Assembly (NCBI GenBank): GCA_025356715.1
Contig: JANXRU010000103.1
Span: 1 to 7,143, forward strand
Length of the DNA: 7,143 nt
Direction: 5' to 3'
From: Bacteroidota bacterium
GTDB taxonomy: Bacteria; Bacteroidota; Bacteroidia; B-17B0; B-17BO
Part shown: one piece after another, positions 1 to 6,895 of the stretch
Numbering within the stretch: position 1 is the stretch's first letter
How the letters are laid out: every line of letters starts with the position of its first letter
Program-made: the position numbers and the translations under genes
The notes under the pieces: model-generated
The model's input: the letters and a program-made list of their open reading frames with translations, nothing else
The model's database searches: none
What the model was told of the DNA's origin: nothing

Positions 1-80
1 CAAAAGACAAAAATTAATAGGCAAGGAGCAAAAGACAATTTAAAGTAATATTGCTTTTTGCTTTTTGCTTTTTGCTTTTT
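1..80. repeat. Facing pair of 7-bp-period arrays forming a long imperfect stem
   Basis: The right arm holds four perfect tandem copies of GCTTTTT (53-80). The left arm is a degenerate array with the same period: CAA recurs at 1, 8, 22, 29 and 36, with TAA at 15, and CAAAAGACAA occurs at both 1-10 and 29-38, exactly four periods apart. The arms are inverted relative to each other around position 44.5. Pairing 9-38 with 51-80 gives 22 Watson-Crick pairs, 5 G-T (G-U in RNA) pairs and 3 mismatches over 30 positions, with a 12-nt loop. The wobble pairs exist only in a plus-strand transcript; in a tadA-strand transcript they become A-C mismatches. The element may continue left of the window. It could be a terminator-like structure between convergent genes, or a slippage-generated dispersed repeat. 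Confidence 0.7.
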
Positions 81-106
81 ATGAAATATCGTTTGAATTT
101 TCGGCA

Positions 107-547
107 TTATCGTTTTTTTTGAAAAAAATATTTTAATATACGAGAGCATTGTTCTTCTAAAACACCTTTAACAACTACTGTTTTAGGGTGAAGCACAGGT
201 TGATTTATTTTTGAAAATCCTTTTTTATCATCACTTGCACCATATACAATTTTTGTAATATGTGTCCAATGTAAAGCGCCTGCACACATTAAACAGGGCT
301 CTAGTGTTACATACAACGTACAATCGTTTAAGTATTTGCCGCCAATATAATTAGTGGCAGAGGTAATCGCTTGCATTTCGGCATGTGCCGTTACATCATT
401 TAGTTGTTCGGTTAAATTATGGCCGCGAGCAATGATTTTATTTTCAGCCACAATAACGGCACCAACAGGTACTTCATCTGCATCAAAGGCTTTTTGTGCT
501 TCTTTAAATGCTTCATTCATAAAGTAAGTATCGGAGTATAATTCCAT
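107..547 (-). CDS. tadA: tRNA-specific adenosine-34 deaminase TadA
   Basis: This 146-residue cytosolic zinc enzyme is predicted to deaminate adenosine 34 to inosine in the anticodon of tRNA-Arg(ACG), which lets one tRNA read several CGN codons. The cytidine/deoxycytidylate deaminase fold is complete. VPVGA at 26-30 is followed by GHN at 42-44, then HAE at 55-57 (H55 zinc ligand, E57 proton shuttle), then TLEPCLMC at 81-88 (C85 and C88 zinc ligands). The segment after the second motif, with VYGASD and a C-terminal FFQKKR tail, matches TadA rather than guanine or cytosine deaminases. The start is supported because residues 7-14 line up with the N-terminal helix of E. coli TadA. It is the last gene of the gltX cluster, 9 nt after the VOC gene. 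The last codons contain an A8 run (CAAAAAAAACG on the coding strand). Length is slightly shorter than the E. coli protein. Guanine deaminase is the main alternative and is less likely. Confidence 0.93.
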   Translation of the reverse strand: MELYSDTYFMNEAFKEAQKAFDADEVPVGAVIVAENKIIARGHNLTEQLNDVTAHAEMQAITSATNYIGGKYLNDCTLYVTLEPCLMCAGALHWTHITKIVYGASDDKKGFSKINQPVLHPKTVVVKGVLEEQCSRILKYFFQKKR

Positions 548-556
548 AAATTAAAA

Positions 557-934
557 TTAAGTCAATTTAAATTCAGGATTATAAATAAAACCAATAATGT
601 TATTCCAGGGATCTTTTACTGTAGCTACCATTATTTCGCCACCAACGTTTTGGGGCTTTTCGTGCTCTACAGCCCCTAATTTTATAAAATGATTAAAAGC
701 TACTTCAACATCATTGACTCCCCAATAGCTCAATACACTTTCTCCTTTTTCAGTTGTCATTTCTTCTTCCGGCTGCAAGCCTAATTCGTAACCTCCAATA
801 TTAAAACCTACATAAAAGGGTTCATCAAAATATGGCTTTGTTTCAAAAACCTTACTATACCATTCTTTTGCGTTATCTATATCTCCTACTTTATAAATAG
901 TAGTTCGAAGCCCGAGTATGTTTTTTGTATTCAT
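557..934 (-). CDS. VOC-family (glyoxalase/bleomycin-resistance fold) protein
   Basis: This 125-residue protein has the size of a single two-module vicinal-oxygen-chelate chain, which usually works as a dimer. Module one is residues 9-56 (LGLRTTIYKVGDIDNAKEWYSKVF, split here as LGLRTTIYKVGD then IDNAKEWYSKVF, followed by a GFNIGGYELGL strand). Module two is residues 68-120, with VNDVEVAF, FIKLGA, and the typical closing strand VKDPWNNIIGFIYNP. Classical metal sites use His or Glu in the first strand and Glu near the end. Here the first strand reads RTTIYKV and the last reads NIIGFIY, so only E50 is an obvious ligand candidate. I therefore doubt it is a standard metal-dependent glyoxalase; it may be a binding protein or an enzyme of unknown substrate. 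It lies between the scramblase-like gene (11 nt upstream) and tadA (9 nt downstream), so it is probably co-transcribed. Family assignment is firm; function is unknown. Confidence 0.82.
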   Translation of the reverse strand: MNTKNILGLRTTIYKVGDIDNAKEWYSKVFETKPYFDEPFYVGFNIGGYELGLQPEEEMTTEKGESVLSYWGVNDVEVAFNHFIKLGAVEHEKPQNVGGEIMVATVKDPWNNIIGFIYNPEFKLT

Positions 935-945
935 TTAAAAAATAA

Positions 946-1533
946 TTATTCTTTAATAACCATATCAATACACATAACAGCCGCTAATATCAAAATACGC
1001 GCTGAATCTTCTTTACCAACGGTTTCGTTTATAGAAAGCATATAGTTATCAGCGGTTGTGAATAATTCTTTGCCAAAGCCTGCCCATTTTTTTGACACGC
1101 TTGCTAATTCATTATTCCCTTGCATAAATTTAAAATCCCAACTTGTCCACTTACCTTTTAAGGTGCAAATAATTTGATCATTCGGATCCAACACATCAAA
1201 CTTTCCTCCAATCGAAAAAAACTTTTGCTTAAACCTTCCTACTAAATTTCCTTTTTCATCTAACACTTCTACCGTTGATAAAAAAATAGAAACGCCACGT
1301 TTTACTTCTAATACTTTTTCTCCGCTTGGCGATTTTATTTCGATGTGAAAAGGCGTCATACGTTTATAATCAGTGAAACGCAATAGTTTAGTAAACCCAC
1401 CCAATTGCTCTTCACGACAAGTCATGACAATTTCCTTTGTTTCTGGATTTAAAATATCAAAGTTGTTTGCCGCTTTAAACATACCTACATGTTCTTTGAT
1501 AAAAAATAAATTTTGCTTCAGTAATGGATGCAT
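946..1533 (-). CDS. Scramblase / LURP-one-related (tubby-like fold) protein
   Basis: This 195-residue protein looks like a bacterial member of the phospholipid scramblase/LOR superfamily, a 12-strand beta barrel around a central C-terminal helix. Alternating strand-turn units are visible: FDILNPETKEIVM (25-37), HIEIKSPSGEKVLEVKR (63-79), VEVLDEKGNLVGRF (88-101), FDVLDPNDQIICTLKGKW (112-129), WDFKFM (132-137) and ELASVSKKW (142-150). The KKWAGFGKELFTTADNYMLSI stretch (split: KKWAGFGKEL, FTTADNYMLSI) and the hydrophobic helix ILILAAVMCIDMVI (180-193) are typical of the family's end, where the helix is normally buried in the barrel rather than a true membrane anchor. There is no signal peptide. 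The molecular role of bacterial members is not established, and scrambling activity should not be assumed from the name. It starts 30 nt after the gltX stop and ends 11 nt before the VOC start, which suggests one transcript. Confidence 0.8.
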   Translation of the reverse strand: MHPLLKQNLFFIKEHVGMFKAANNFDILNPETKEIVMTCREEQLGGFTKLLRFTDYKRMTPFHIEIKSPSGEKVLEVKRGVSIFLSTVEVLDEKGNLVGRFKQKFFSIGGKFDVLDPNDQIICTLKGKWTSWDFKFMQGNNELASVSKKWAGFGKELFTTADNYMLSINETVGKEDSARILILAAVMCIDMVIKE

Positions 1534-1563
1534 GATAAATAGTATTTAGTTGTTAATAGACAT

Positions 1564-3081
1564 TTATAATATCGCTAATGCGGAATTCAATCGAGCAATC
1601 ACTTCTTCTTTCCCTAATAAAGCTAACATATCAAATAACTGCGCGCCACCGGCAACGCCAGTTACTAAAACACGAACTAACTGCATATCAATTTTACCTA
1701 ATTCAGGCTCAACCGCAGCAAACAAATCATGAATAGAAGTAATGGTCCACACATCTAATGCGTTTAATTTTTCGGTCAATTTCGTATAAGTTGCTTTCGA
1801 AGTTTCGTTCCATTTTTTAGCCATTACTTTTTCGTCGTAGCTTGTTGGCGCTACAAAAAAGTAAGAACCTAAATCATAAAACTCAGTTACAAAATGTGCT
1901 TTTTCTTTTATTAATCTACAAAATTCAGTTACAAATATTGTATCCTTATGAATATCTTTGACTTCTAATAAAGGCATAACAGAGGCTGCTAATTGTTCAT
2001 CTGTTTGCATACGCAAATATTGTTGATTAAACCATTTCGTTTTTTCGGGATCAAATTTAGCGCCCGATTTATTAACCCGTTCAAAAGAAAATTCGGAAAT
2101 TAATTCTTCTTTGGTTAATATTTCGCGGTTATCGCCAGGATTCCAACCTAACAATGCCAACATATTAATGAAAGCATCTGGTGTAAATCCTGATTCTCTG
2201 TAACCAACATAGCTTTCGCCAGTACGCTCATCATGCCAATTAATAGGAAACATTGGTAATCCCGATTTATCACGTTTAGATAATTTTCCATTTCCATCTG
2301 GCTTTAAAATTAATGGTAAATGCGCTAATTGAGGCATTTGATCTTCTAATCCTAAGTAACGGTATATTAAAATATGTGATGGAGCGCTTGGTAACCATTC
2401 TTCGCCACGCACCGCATGGGTAATTTTCATTTCAATATCATCTACAATATGCGCTAAATGGTAAGTTGGCATACCATCTGATTTTAACAATACTTTATCA
2501 TCAACCTGAGTAGAATTAACCGTTACCCAACCTCTGATAATATCATGAAAACGGATTTCCTCATTTCGAGGAACTTTTAAGCGAACTACATAAGGCGCGC
2601 CAATAGCTATCAATTTAGCAACTTCATCTTCGCTAAGCGATAAAGAATTACGCATGTTTTGACGCGTTACTGAATTATATTGTGGAGCTACTACTTTCGC
2701 AGCCTCCAATCGTTTACGCATTTCATCTAATTCTTCAGATGTATCAAAGGCGATGTATGCATGACCTGAAGCTATTAATTGATCAGCATATTTTTTATAA
2801 ATTCCCAACTCTTTACGTTCACTCTGACGGTATGGCGCATAAGGACCATCACCAAACCCAACACCTTCGTTAGGCTCAATACCACACCATTTAAGAGCTG
2901 CAATAATATACTCTTCGGCACCATTTACATAACGTGTTTGGTCGGTATCTTCAATACGCAATACAAAATCACCGCCATGTTTTTTAGCGAATAAATAACT
3001 AAATAAGGCAGTACGAACTCCACCCATATGCAAGCCTCCTGTTGGACTTGGCGCAAAACGCAAACGAACTTTTTTTTCCAT
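1564..3081 (-). CDS. gltX: Glutamyl-tRNA synthetase
   Basis: This 505-residue class I aminoacyl-tRNA synthetase joins glutamate to tRNA-Glu using ATP in the cytosol; the product also feeds tetrapyrrole synthesis. The N-terminal Rossmann domain opens with RFAPSPTGGLHMGG, where HMGG at 18-21 is the HIGH motif. LRIEDTD lies at 41-47, PTYHLAHIVDD at 205-215, RGEEWLPSAPSHILIY at 225-240, and KLSKR at 266-270 is the KMSKS motif. The C-terminal anticodon-binding helices follow, ending near GGAQLFDMLALLGKE. The segment corresponding to the zinc site of E. coli GluRS (about residues 98-127) has no cysteine, so this is a zinc-free type. The insertion after KLSKR (NWHDERTGESYVGYRESGF, 281-299) is a feature I know from Bacteroidota enzymes. 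It is the first gene of the cluster. The ATG is followed by an A8 run in codons 2-4; no clear Shine-Dalgarno sequence precedes it. Confidence 0.97.
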   Translation of the reverse strand: MEKKVRLRFAPSPTGGLHMGGVRTALFSYLFAKKHGGDFVLRIEDTDQTRYVNGAEEYIIAALKWCGIEPNEGVGFGDGPYAPYRQSERKELGIYKKYADQLIASGHAYIAFDTSEELDEMRKRLEAAKVVAPQYNSVTRQNMRNSLSLSEDEVAKLIAIGAPYVVRLKVPRNEEIRFHDIIRGWVTVNSTQVDDKVLLKSDGMPTYHLAHIVDDIEMKITHAVRGEEWLPSAPSHILIYRYLGLEDQMPQLAHLPLILKPDGNGKLSKRDKSGLPMFPINWHDERTGESYVGYRESGFTPDAFINMLALLGWNPGDNREILTKEELISEFSFERVNKSGAKFDPEKTKWFNQQYLRMQTDEQLAASVMPLLEVKDIHKDTIFVTEFCRLIKEKAHFVTEFYDLGSYFFVAPTSYDEKVMAKKWNETSKATYTKLTEKLNALDVWTITSIHDLFAAVEPELGKIDMQLVRVLVTGVAGGAQLFDMLALLGKEEVIARLNSALAIL

Positions 3082-3168
3082 AGGGGTTAAAGATAATAAA
3101 AATGATAGATTATTAAAGGTGGAAATTAAGTTTAAAATAAGTAGTTTTAGAGTTAAAATATTTAAGGT
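3082..3168. promoter_or_regulatory. Divergent intergenic region between gltX and the CHAD-like gene
   Basis: These 87 very AT-rich bases must hold the start signals of both divergent units unless either is read through from elsewhere. The best partial match to the Bacteroidota -7 box (TAnnTTTG) on the plus strand is TAGTTTTA at 3142-3149, one base off and without a clear TTTG -33 element. On the minus strand TATCTTTA (3095 back to 3088) is also one base off, with TTTA 18 nt upstream, but it lies only 6 nt before the gltX ATG and would give an almost leaderless transcript. That promoters lie here follows from gene arrangement; the specific boxes are weak. Confidence 0.35.
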
Positions 3169-4146
3169 ATGACATCAAAACCAATTAACCCTTTTTTATA
3201 TTATAGCAATCAATTACAAGCTTTATTTGTAAAAGCAAGCAGTCAAAAAAATCCAGCAGTTTGGTTATATCAAAATGATGCAAGAAAGCTATTATTTATG
3301 TTAGAAGGTTTAACACACCTTCATCAAGAAGCTTTTGAAGATACGTTATTCAAAAAATGGAACGGCCGCTTTAAAAAACTGGAAGATGCACTTGGACGCA
3401 TTGATTATTATTTTTTGTTTGAAAAAGAATTTAAGACTAATAAAAAAATACCTAAAAAAATAGTAGATGTATTTTTAAATGATTATCAAAAATATTCTGA
3501 AACACTTAATAAAAGGCTTAAAGACAAGAAATGGCTAGAAGGGAAACTATTTTCATTTAATATAAAAATAGATAAATACCTTATTATTTATGATGACGAA
3601 TATATAACTGATTTAAAAAATGCAATCACTTTAGAAATAAAAAAAATAAAAACATTTGCTCTAACTTTAAATTATTCATTTACAGAAATTGAAAGTGAAG
3701 TTCATGAAATGCGTCGAAAATTAAGATGGATAAGCATTTATGCGCACGCATTAAATGGGTTAATTCAGCTAAAAAAAATAGCTAAAAAACCACATTACAG
3801 TATTAATTATGAAACTAAAGAAATATTAAAATCACCGTATAATAAATTACCAGTTAAACCTAAAAATGCCTCTATTATTGAGTTTAACAACGACTCGTTT
3901 TTAGCCTTGAGTTGGATTATTAATGAATTAGGCAAATTAAAAGATGATGGTTTAAAAACACAAGCCTTAACTAAAGCACTTATGAAATCAGAAAAACTAG
4001 ATGAGCAAGAGGCAACCGAAAAAGCAATTTCTATGTTAGGAGTTAAAAAAGATAACGAACAACTCATTTTAATAGAAGCCTCTGATATCGTTTATAAATT
4101 TATTGTGAAAGACAAAATATTAGATACATTAATTATAAAAAATTAA
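3169..4146 (+). CDS. Divergent CHAD-like helical protein, function unknown
   Basis: This is a 325-residue, lysine-rich, soluble protein with no signal peptide or membrane segment. I do not recognise a named family at a glance, but the motif layout resembles a CHAD domain (conserved histidine alpha-helical domain, two four-helix halves with basic pockets, known to bind polyphosphate). In the first half, a basic helix NDARKLLFMLEGLTHLHQ (36-53) is followed by RFKKLEDALGRIDYY (67-81), like the CHAD 'LG-x-x-RD' turn. In the second half, EVHEMRRKLRWISIYAHAL (177-195) resembles the CHAD 'LHELRKRLKRLRY' helix, followed by INELGKLKDDGLKTQALTKAL (split: INELGKLKDD 251-260, GLKTQALTKAL 261-271). The first-half histidine position appears to be lost (LYQND). 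It is divergent from gltX and 46 nt upstream of the TonB-dependent receptor, possibly co-transcribed with it. The ATG at 3169 has a weak AAGG three bases upstream. An unrelated helical protein remains possible. Confidence 0.5.
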   Translation: MTSKPINPFLYYSNQLQALFVKASSQKNPAVWLYQNDARKLLFMLEGLTHLHQEAFEDTLFKKWNGRFKKLEDALGRIDYYFLFEKEFKTNKKIPKKIVDVFLNDYQKYSETLNKRLKDKKWLEGKLFSFNIKIDKYLIIYDDEYITDLKNAITLEIKKIKTFALTLNYSFTEIESEVHEMRRKLRWISIYAHALNGLIQLKKIAKKPHYSINYETKEILKSPYNKLPVKPKNASIIEFNNDSFLALSWIINELGKLKDDGLKTQALTKALMKSEKLDEQEATEKAISMLGVKKDNEQLILIEASDIVYKFIVKDKILDTLIIKN

Positions 4147-4192
4147 TTTCACAAGGTGTAAAAATCATAAAAACTACCATTACAATAACGCT

Positions 4193-6652
4193 ATGAAATT
4201 AAAATACGCTTTATACTTTTCACTTTTTATAATATCCTCCACTCTGTTTTCTCAATCACAATTGAAACAAACCGTTAGGGGGCAAATTACCGATAAGATA
4301 AGTGCCATAGGCTTGCCGGGCGTTATCGTTAGAATGAAAAACGACTCTACTAAAAAATTAGTGGCGTCAACTGACGAAAAAGGAAATTTTAAAATTGAAG
4401 GGATTCCTGTTGGTCGTCGTTCATTTGTTGCGAGCTATATTGGATATAATCCTATTATTTTAAATGATATTATTATCACATCAGGCAAGGAAGTATTTTT
4501 AAACATGGAATTGGAGGAGTCATTAGTGCAAACAGATGAAGTAACCGTTACTGCTGATCAAAATGATGTTGTTACGGATATGCAAGCTATTAATATGAAA
4601 AAATTTAGTATTGAAGAAACCGAACGTTATGCGGGTTCAAGGCAAGACCCTGCTCGTATGGCATCCAATTTTGCTGGCGTGCAAGGAACTAACGATAGCC
4701 GAAATGATATCGTTGTTCGTGGAAATTCTCCATCTGGCTTATTATGGCGTTTAGAAGAAATTGATATTCCAAATCCCAATCACTTTGCAGTGGCTGGTTC
4801 CGCAGGCGGACCAACTGCTATTATCAATAATAAATATTTAGCAAATTCCGAATTTTATACTGGCGCTTTTCCTGCCAATTATGGAAATGCTTTAGGCGGT
4901 GTGTTTGATTTAAAAATGAGAAATGGTAATAATCAAAAACATGAACGTACGTTTCAATTTGGATTATTAGGAACAGAATTATCTTTAGAAGGTCCTATTA
5001 ACAAAGAAAAAGGAAGTAGTTATTATATTAACTACCGATATTCAACATTAGACATATTATCATTTTTAAATATTAAATTAGGAACAAGTGCCGTACCAAA
5101 ATATCAGGATGGCGCCTTTCGTTTTAATTTTCCTACTAAAAAAGCAGGCGTATTTTCTATTAGTTCTATTGGAGGATTTAGTACAATAAAAATTATTTTA
5201 AGTTCGCAATCTACTCGTCCAAAAGAATTATATGGTGATTTAAACAAAGATCAATATTTCACATCGGCTATGGGAGTTGCCATTCTTAATCATAGTTATT
5301 CTTTCAATAGTCGCACGTTTATGAAAACCTCCTTAGCATACAGTGCATCAGGGCTAGACGTGACACATAACCTCGTGCTAAGAGATGAAAATTTTAAACC
5401 AAATGATACCTTACCAAAAATTTTAGGTTACCAATTTTACGAAGGTAAAACAACATTGTCATGGTATGTAAAACATAAATTAAATCCAAAAAACAGTTTC
5501 AAAGCAGGTTTCTTTGCTAACATGTATCACGTTAATTTTTACGATCAAATAAAAATTAATTCGCGTTTTGATACCATTGCTCAAGCCATTGACAATAAAC
5601 CTTTCAAAACACGAATAAATACACAAACAGATTTTTATTTAATGCAACCTTACTTTGCCTTTGTACATAAATTCAACGAAAAATGGAGTACTAACCTGGG
5701 TGTATTTGCACAATTTTTAACGCTTAATAATACTTATGCTATTGAGCCAAGAGCCAGTATTCGTTATCAATTTAAAGCAAATCAAACATTGAGTTTAGCT
5801 TACGGCATGCACAGTCAAATGCAACCCACGTATTTGTACTTTGCCACACCTGATAGTTTAGTACGAGAAGGTAAAGTATATTCTAATCCCACTAAAATAG
5901 CTGATAACAAAAGTTTAGGCTTAAGTAAAAGTCAACATGTCGTATTAGGATATGATTATCAAATTTCGAAAAACTTCCGAACCAAAATAGAGGCTTATTA
6001 TCAATACCTGTGGAATGTGCCAGTTTATGCGGTTCCATCAAGTGTATCCTTGTTAAATAGAGGAGCTAGCTTTAATCGCTTCTTCCCAATTTATTCTATG
6101 GAAAATAAAGGTACTGGTTATAATTATGGGTTAGAACTCACCATAGAAAAAGCCTTTAGTAAACATTATTTCTTTTTATACTCGGCCAGTTTGTTCGATA
6201 GTAAATACACCGCCAGTAATGGCAAAACGTTTAATACGGATTTTAATGGCAACTATGTGATGAACTTATTATTAGGGGTAGAATATGGTGTTGGTAAAAC
6301 AAAAAAGAACACTGTAAGTGCGTCTTCCAAATTTACTTATGGTGGTGGCAAAAGATATTCTCCTGTTGATGTTGCCGCTAGTAATGCGGTTATGGATGTG
6401 GTAGCTGATAACAATAACGTAAATAGTTTACAGTTTAATCCCTATAATCGTTTAGATTTTAGAATTGCTTATAAAATAAATGGTAAAAAAGCAGCTTACG
6501 AAATCGCTTTGGATTTAGTAAATGTGATGAATACTAAAAATGTATTAGCCTTGAGTTACTCTCCAGATCCAGCAAATATTAATGCCGACCCTTTAGTAAA
6601 AAATTATCAATTGGGCTTTTTACCTTTATTTTATGTGAAAGTTGATTTTTAA
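4193..6652 (+). CDS. TonB-dependent outer-membrane receptor with carboxypeptidase-regulatory-like N-domain
   Basis: This complete 819-residue protein is predicted to be an outer-membrane transporter driven by TonB-ExbBD. Residues 1-20 (KLKYALYFSLFIISSTLFS after Met) form a signal peptide with likely cleavage before QSQ. Residues 28-107 form a carboxypeptidase-regulatory-like beta-sandwich (GQITDK, GLPGVIVRMKN, TDEKGNFKIEGIPVGRRSFVASYIGY). DEVTVTAD at 115-122 is a plausible TonB-box-like segment. The plug spans about 125-242 (DIVVRGNSPSGLLWRLEEID, NSEFYTGAFPANYGNALGG). The beta barrel fills the rest and ends in FYVKVDF with a terminal Phe, the usual barrel-insertion signal. No SusD-like lipoprotein gene follows, so it is not a SusC/D polysaccharide system; the substrate cannot be told from sequence. 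The preceding 46-nt gap shows no good promoter box, so read-through from the CHAD-like gene is possible. Nothing looks truncated. Confidence 0.92.
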   Translation: MKLKYALYFSLFIISSTLFSQSQLKQTVRGQITDKISAIGLPGVIVRMKNDSTKKLVASTDEKGNFKIEGIPVGRRSFVASYIGYNPIILNDIIITSGKEVFLNMELEESLVQTDEVTVTADQNDVVTDMQAINMKKFSIEETERYAGSRQDPARMASNFAGVQGTNDSRNDIVVRGNSPSGLLWRLEEIDIPNPNHFAVAGSAGGPTAIINNKYLANSEFYTGAFPANYGNALGGVFDLKMRNGNNQKHERTFQFGLLGTELSLEGPINKEKGSSYYINYRYSTLDILSFLNIKLGTSAVPKYQDGAFRFNFPTKKAGVFSISSIGGFSTIKIILSSQSTRPKELYGDLNKDQYFTSAMGVAILNHSYSFNSRTFMKTSLAYSASGLDVTHNLVLRDENFKPNDTLPKILGYQFYEGKTTLSWYVKHKLNPKNSFKAGFFANMYHVNFYDQIKINSRFDTIAQAIDNKPFKTRINTQTDFYLMQPYFAFVHKFNEKWSTNLGVFAQFLTLNNTYAIEPRASIRYQFKANQTLSLAYGMHSQMQPTYLYFATPDSLVREGKVYSNPTKIADNKSLGLSKSQHVVLGYDYQISKNFRTKIEAYYQYLWNVPVYAVPSSVSLLNRGASFNRFFPIYSMENKGTGYNYGLELTIEKAFSKHYFFLYSASLFDSKYTASNGKTFNTDFNGNYVMNLLLGVEYGVGKTKKNTVSASSKFTYGGGKRYSPVDVAASNAVMDVVADNNNVNSLQFNPYNRLDFRIAYKINGKKAAYEIALDLVNVMNTKNVLALSYSPDPANINADPLVKNYQLGFLPLFYVKVDF

Positions 6653-6725
6653 TAGTTTACTTAACAGATATTATATCAATTGATTGTACTGAATTTTTAT
6701 CGAAGAAAATAATCACTAATTCAAA

Positions 6726-6737
6726 CGTTCGCGAACG
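6726..6737. repeat. 12-bp perfect palindrome CGTTCGCGAACG
   Basis: CGTTCGCGAACG is its own reverse complement over all 12 bases, with 8 of 12 G/C in DNA that is otherwise about 20% G+C. It lies 74 nt after the receptor stop codon. As RNA it would form only a 4-bp hairpin with a CGCG loop; a seven-T run lies 9 nt further on (6747-6753), too distant for a standard terminator. It could be a protein-binding site or the left edge of the adjacent GC-rich element. Confidence 0.5.
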
Positions 6738-6787
6738 GAATAGATCTTTTTTTAAGATAATATTGTATAGAAGAAGAGCGTAGGGTT

Positions 6788-6888
6788 GTCAAAAATGCGA
6801 GCAGAGAAGCGGTGAAACGAGAATTCAAGGATTTAGCGGAGCGTGAAATCCGTGTAACTCCGTGAGGAGCGTGGAGCATATTTTTGAC
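6788..6888. repeat. GC-rich intergenic island with short inverted ends (MITE-like or dispersed repeat)
   Basis: These 101 bases are about 48% G+C, against about 20% just upstream and 17% just downstream. The ends are inverted copies: GTCAAAAATGC at 6788-6798 and GCATATTTTTGAC at 6876-6888, identical except for an extra AT in the right copy. Inside, GGATTT (6829-6834) pairs with AAATCC (6846-6851), CTCC (6858-6861) pairs with GGAG (6866-6869), GGAGCGTG occurs twice (6838 and 6866), and CGTG recurs at 6842, 6851, 6861 and 6870 with 9-10 nt spacing. Every frame I read is broken by stops, so it is not coding. There is no clear target-site duplication. A dispersed non-autonomous repeat is my preferred reading; a structured RNA is the alternative. 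Confidence 0.55.
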
Positions 6889-6895
6889 TAGATTT

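Noticed and set aside
1550..1732. Plus-strand 60-codon open frame over the gltX 3' end
   Set aside because: It lies almost entirely antisense to the well-supported gltX frame and has no recognisable protein features.
2682..2994. Two overlapping plus-strand open frames of 63 and 71 codons inside gltX
   Set aside because: Both are shadows of conserved GluRS coding sequence on the other strand.
3088..3095. TATCTTTA as the gltX promoter -7 box on the minus strand
   Set aside because: One mismatch to TAnnTTTG, only 6 nt before the ATG and with a weak -33 element; too uncertain for its own feature.
3807..4067. Minus-strand 86-codon open frame within the CHAD-like gene
   Set aside because: It is antisense to a longer intact frame, low in complexity and serine-rich as expected of a shadow frame.
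6675..6684. 10-bp palindrome ATCAATTGAT
   Set aside because: A/T palindromes of this length are expected by chance in DNA of about 20% G+C.
6726..6753. Intrinsic terminator for the receptor gene (palindrome plus T run)
   Set aside because: The hairpin would have only 4 pairs and the T run begins 9 nt after it; I could not support a standard terminator.
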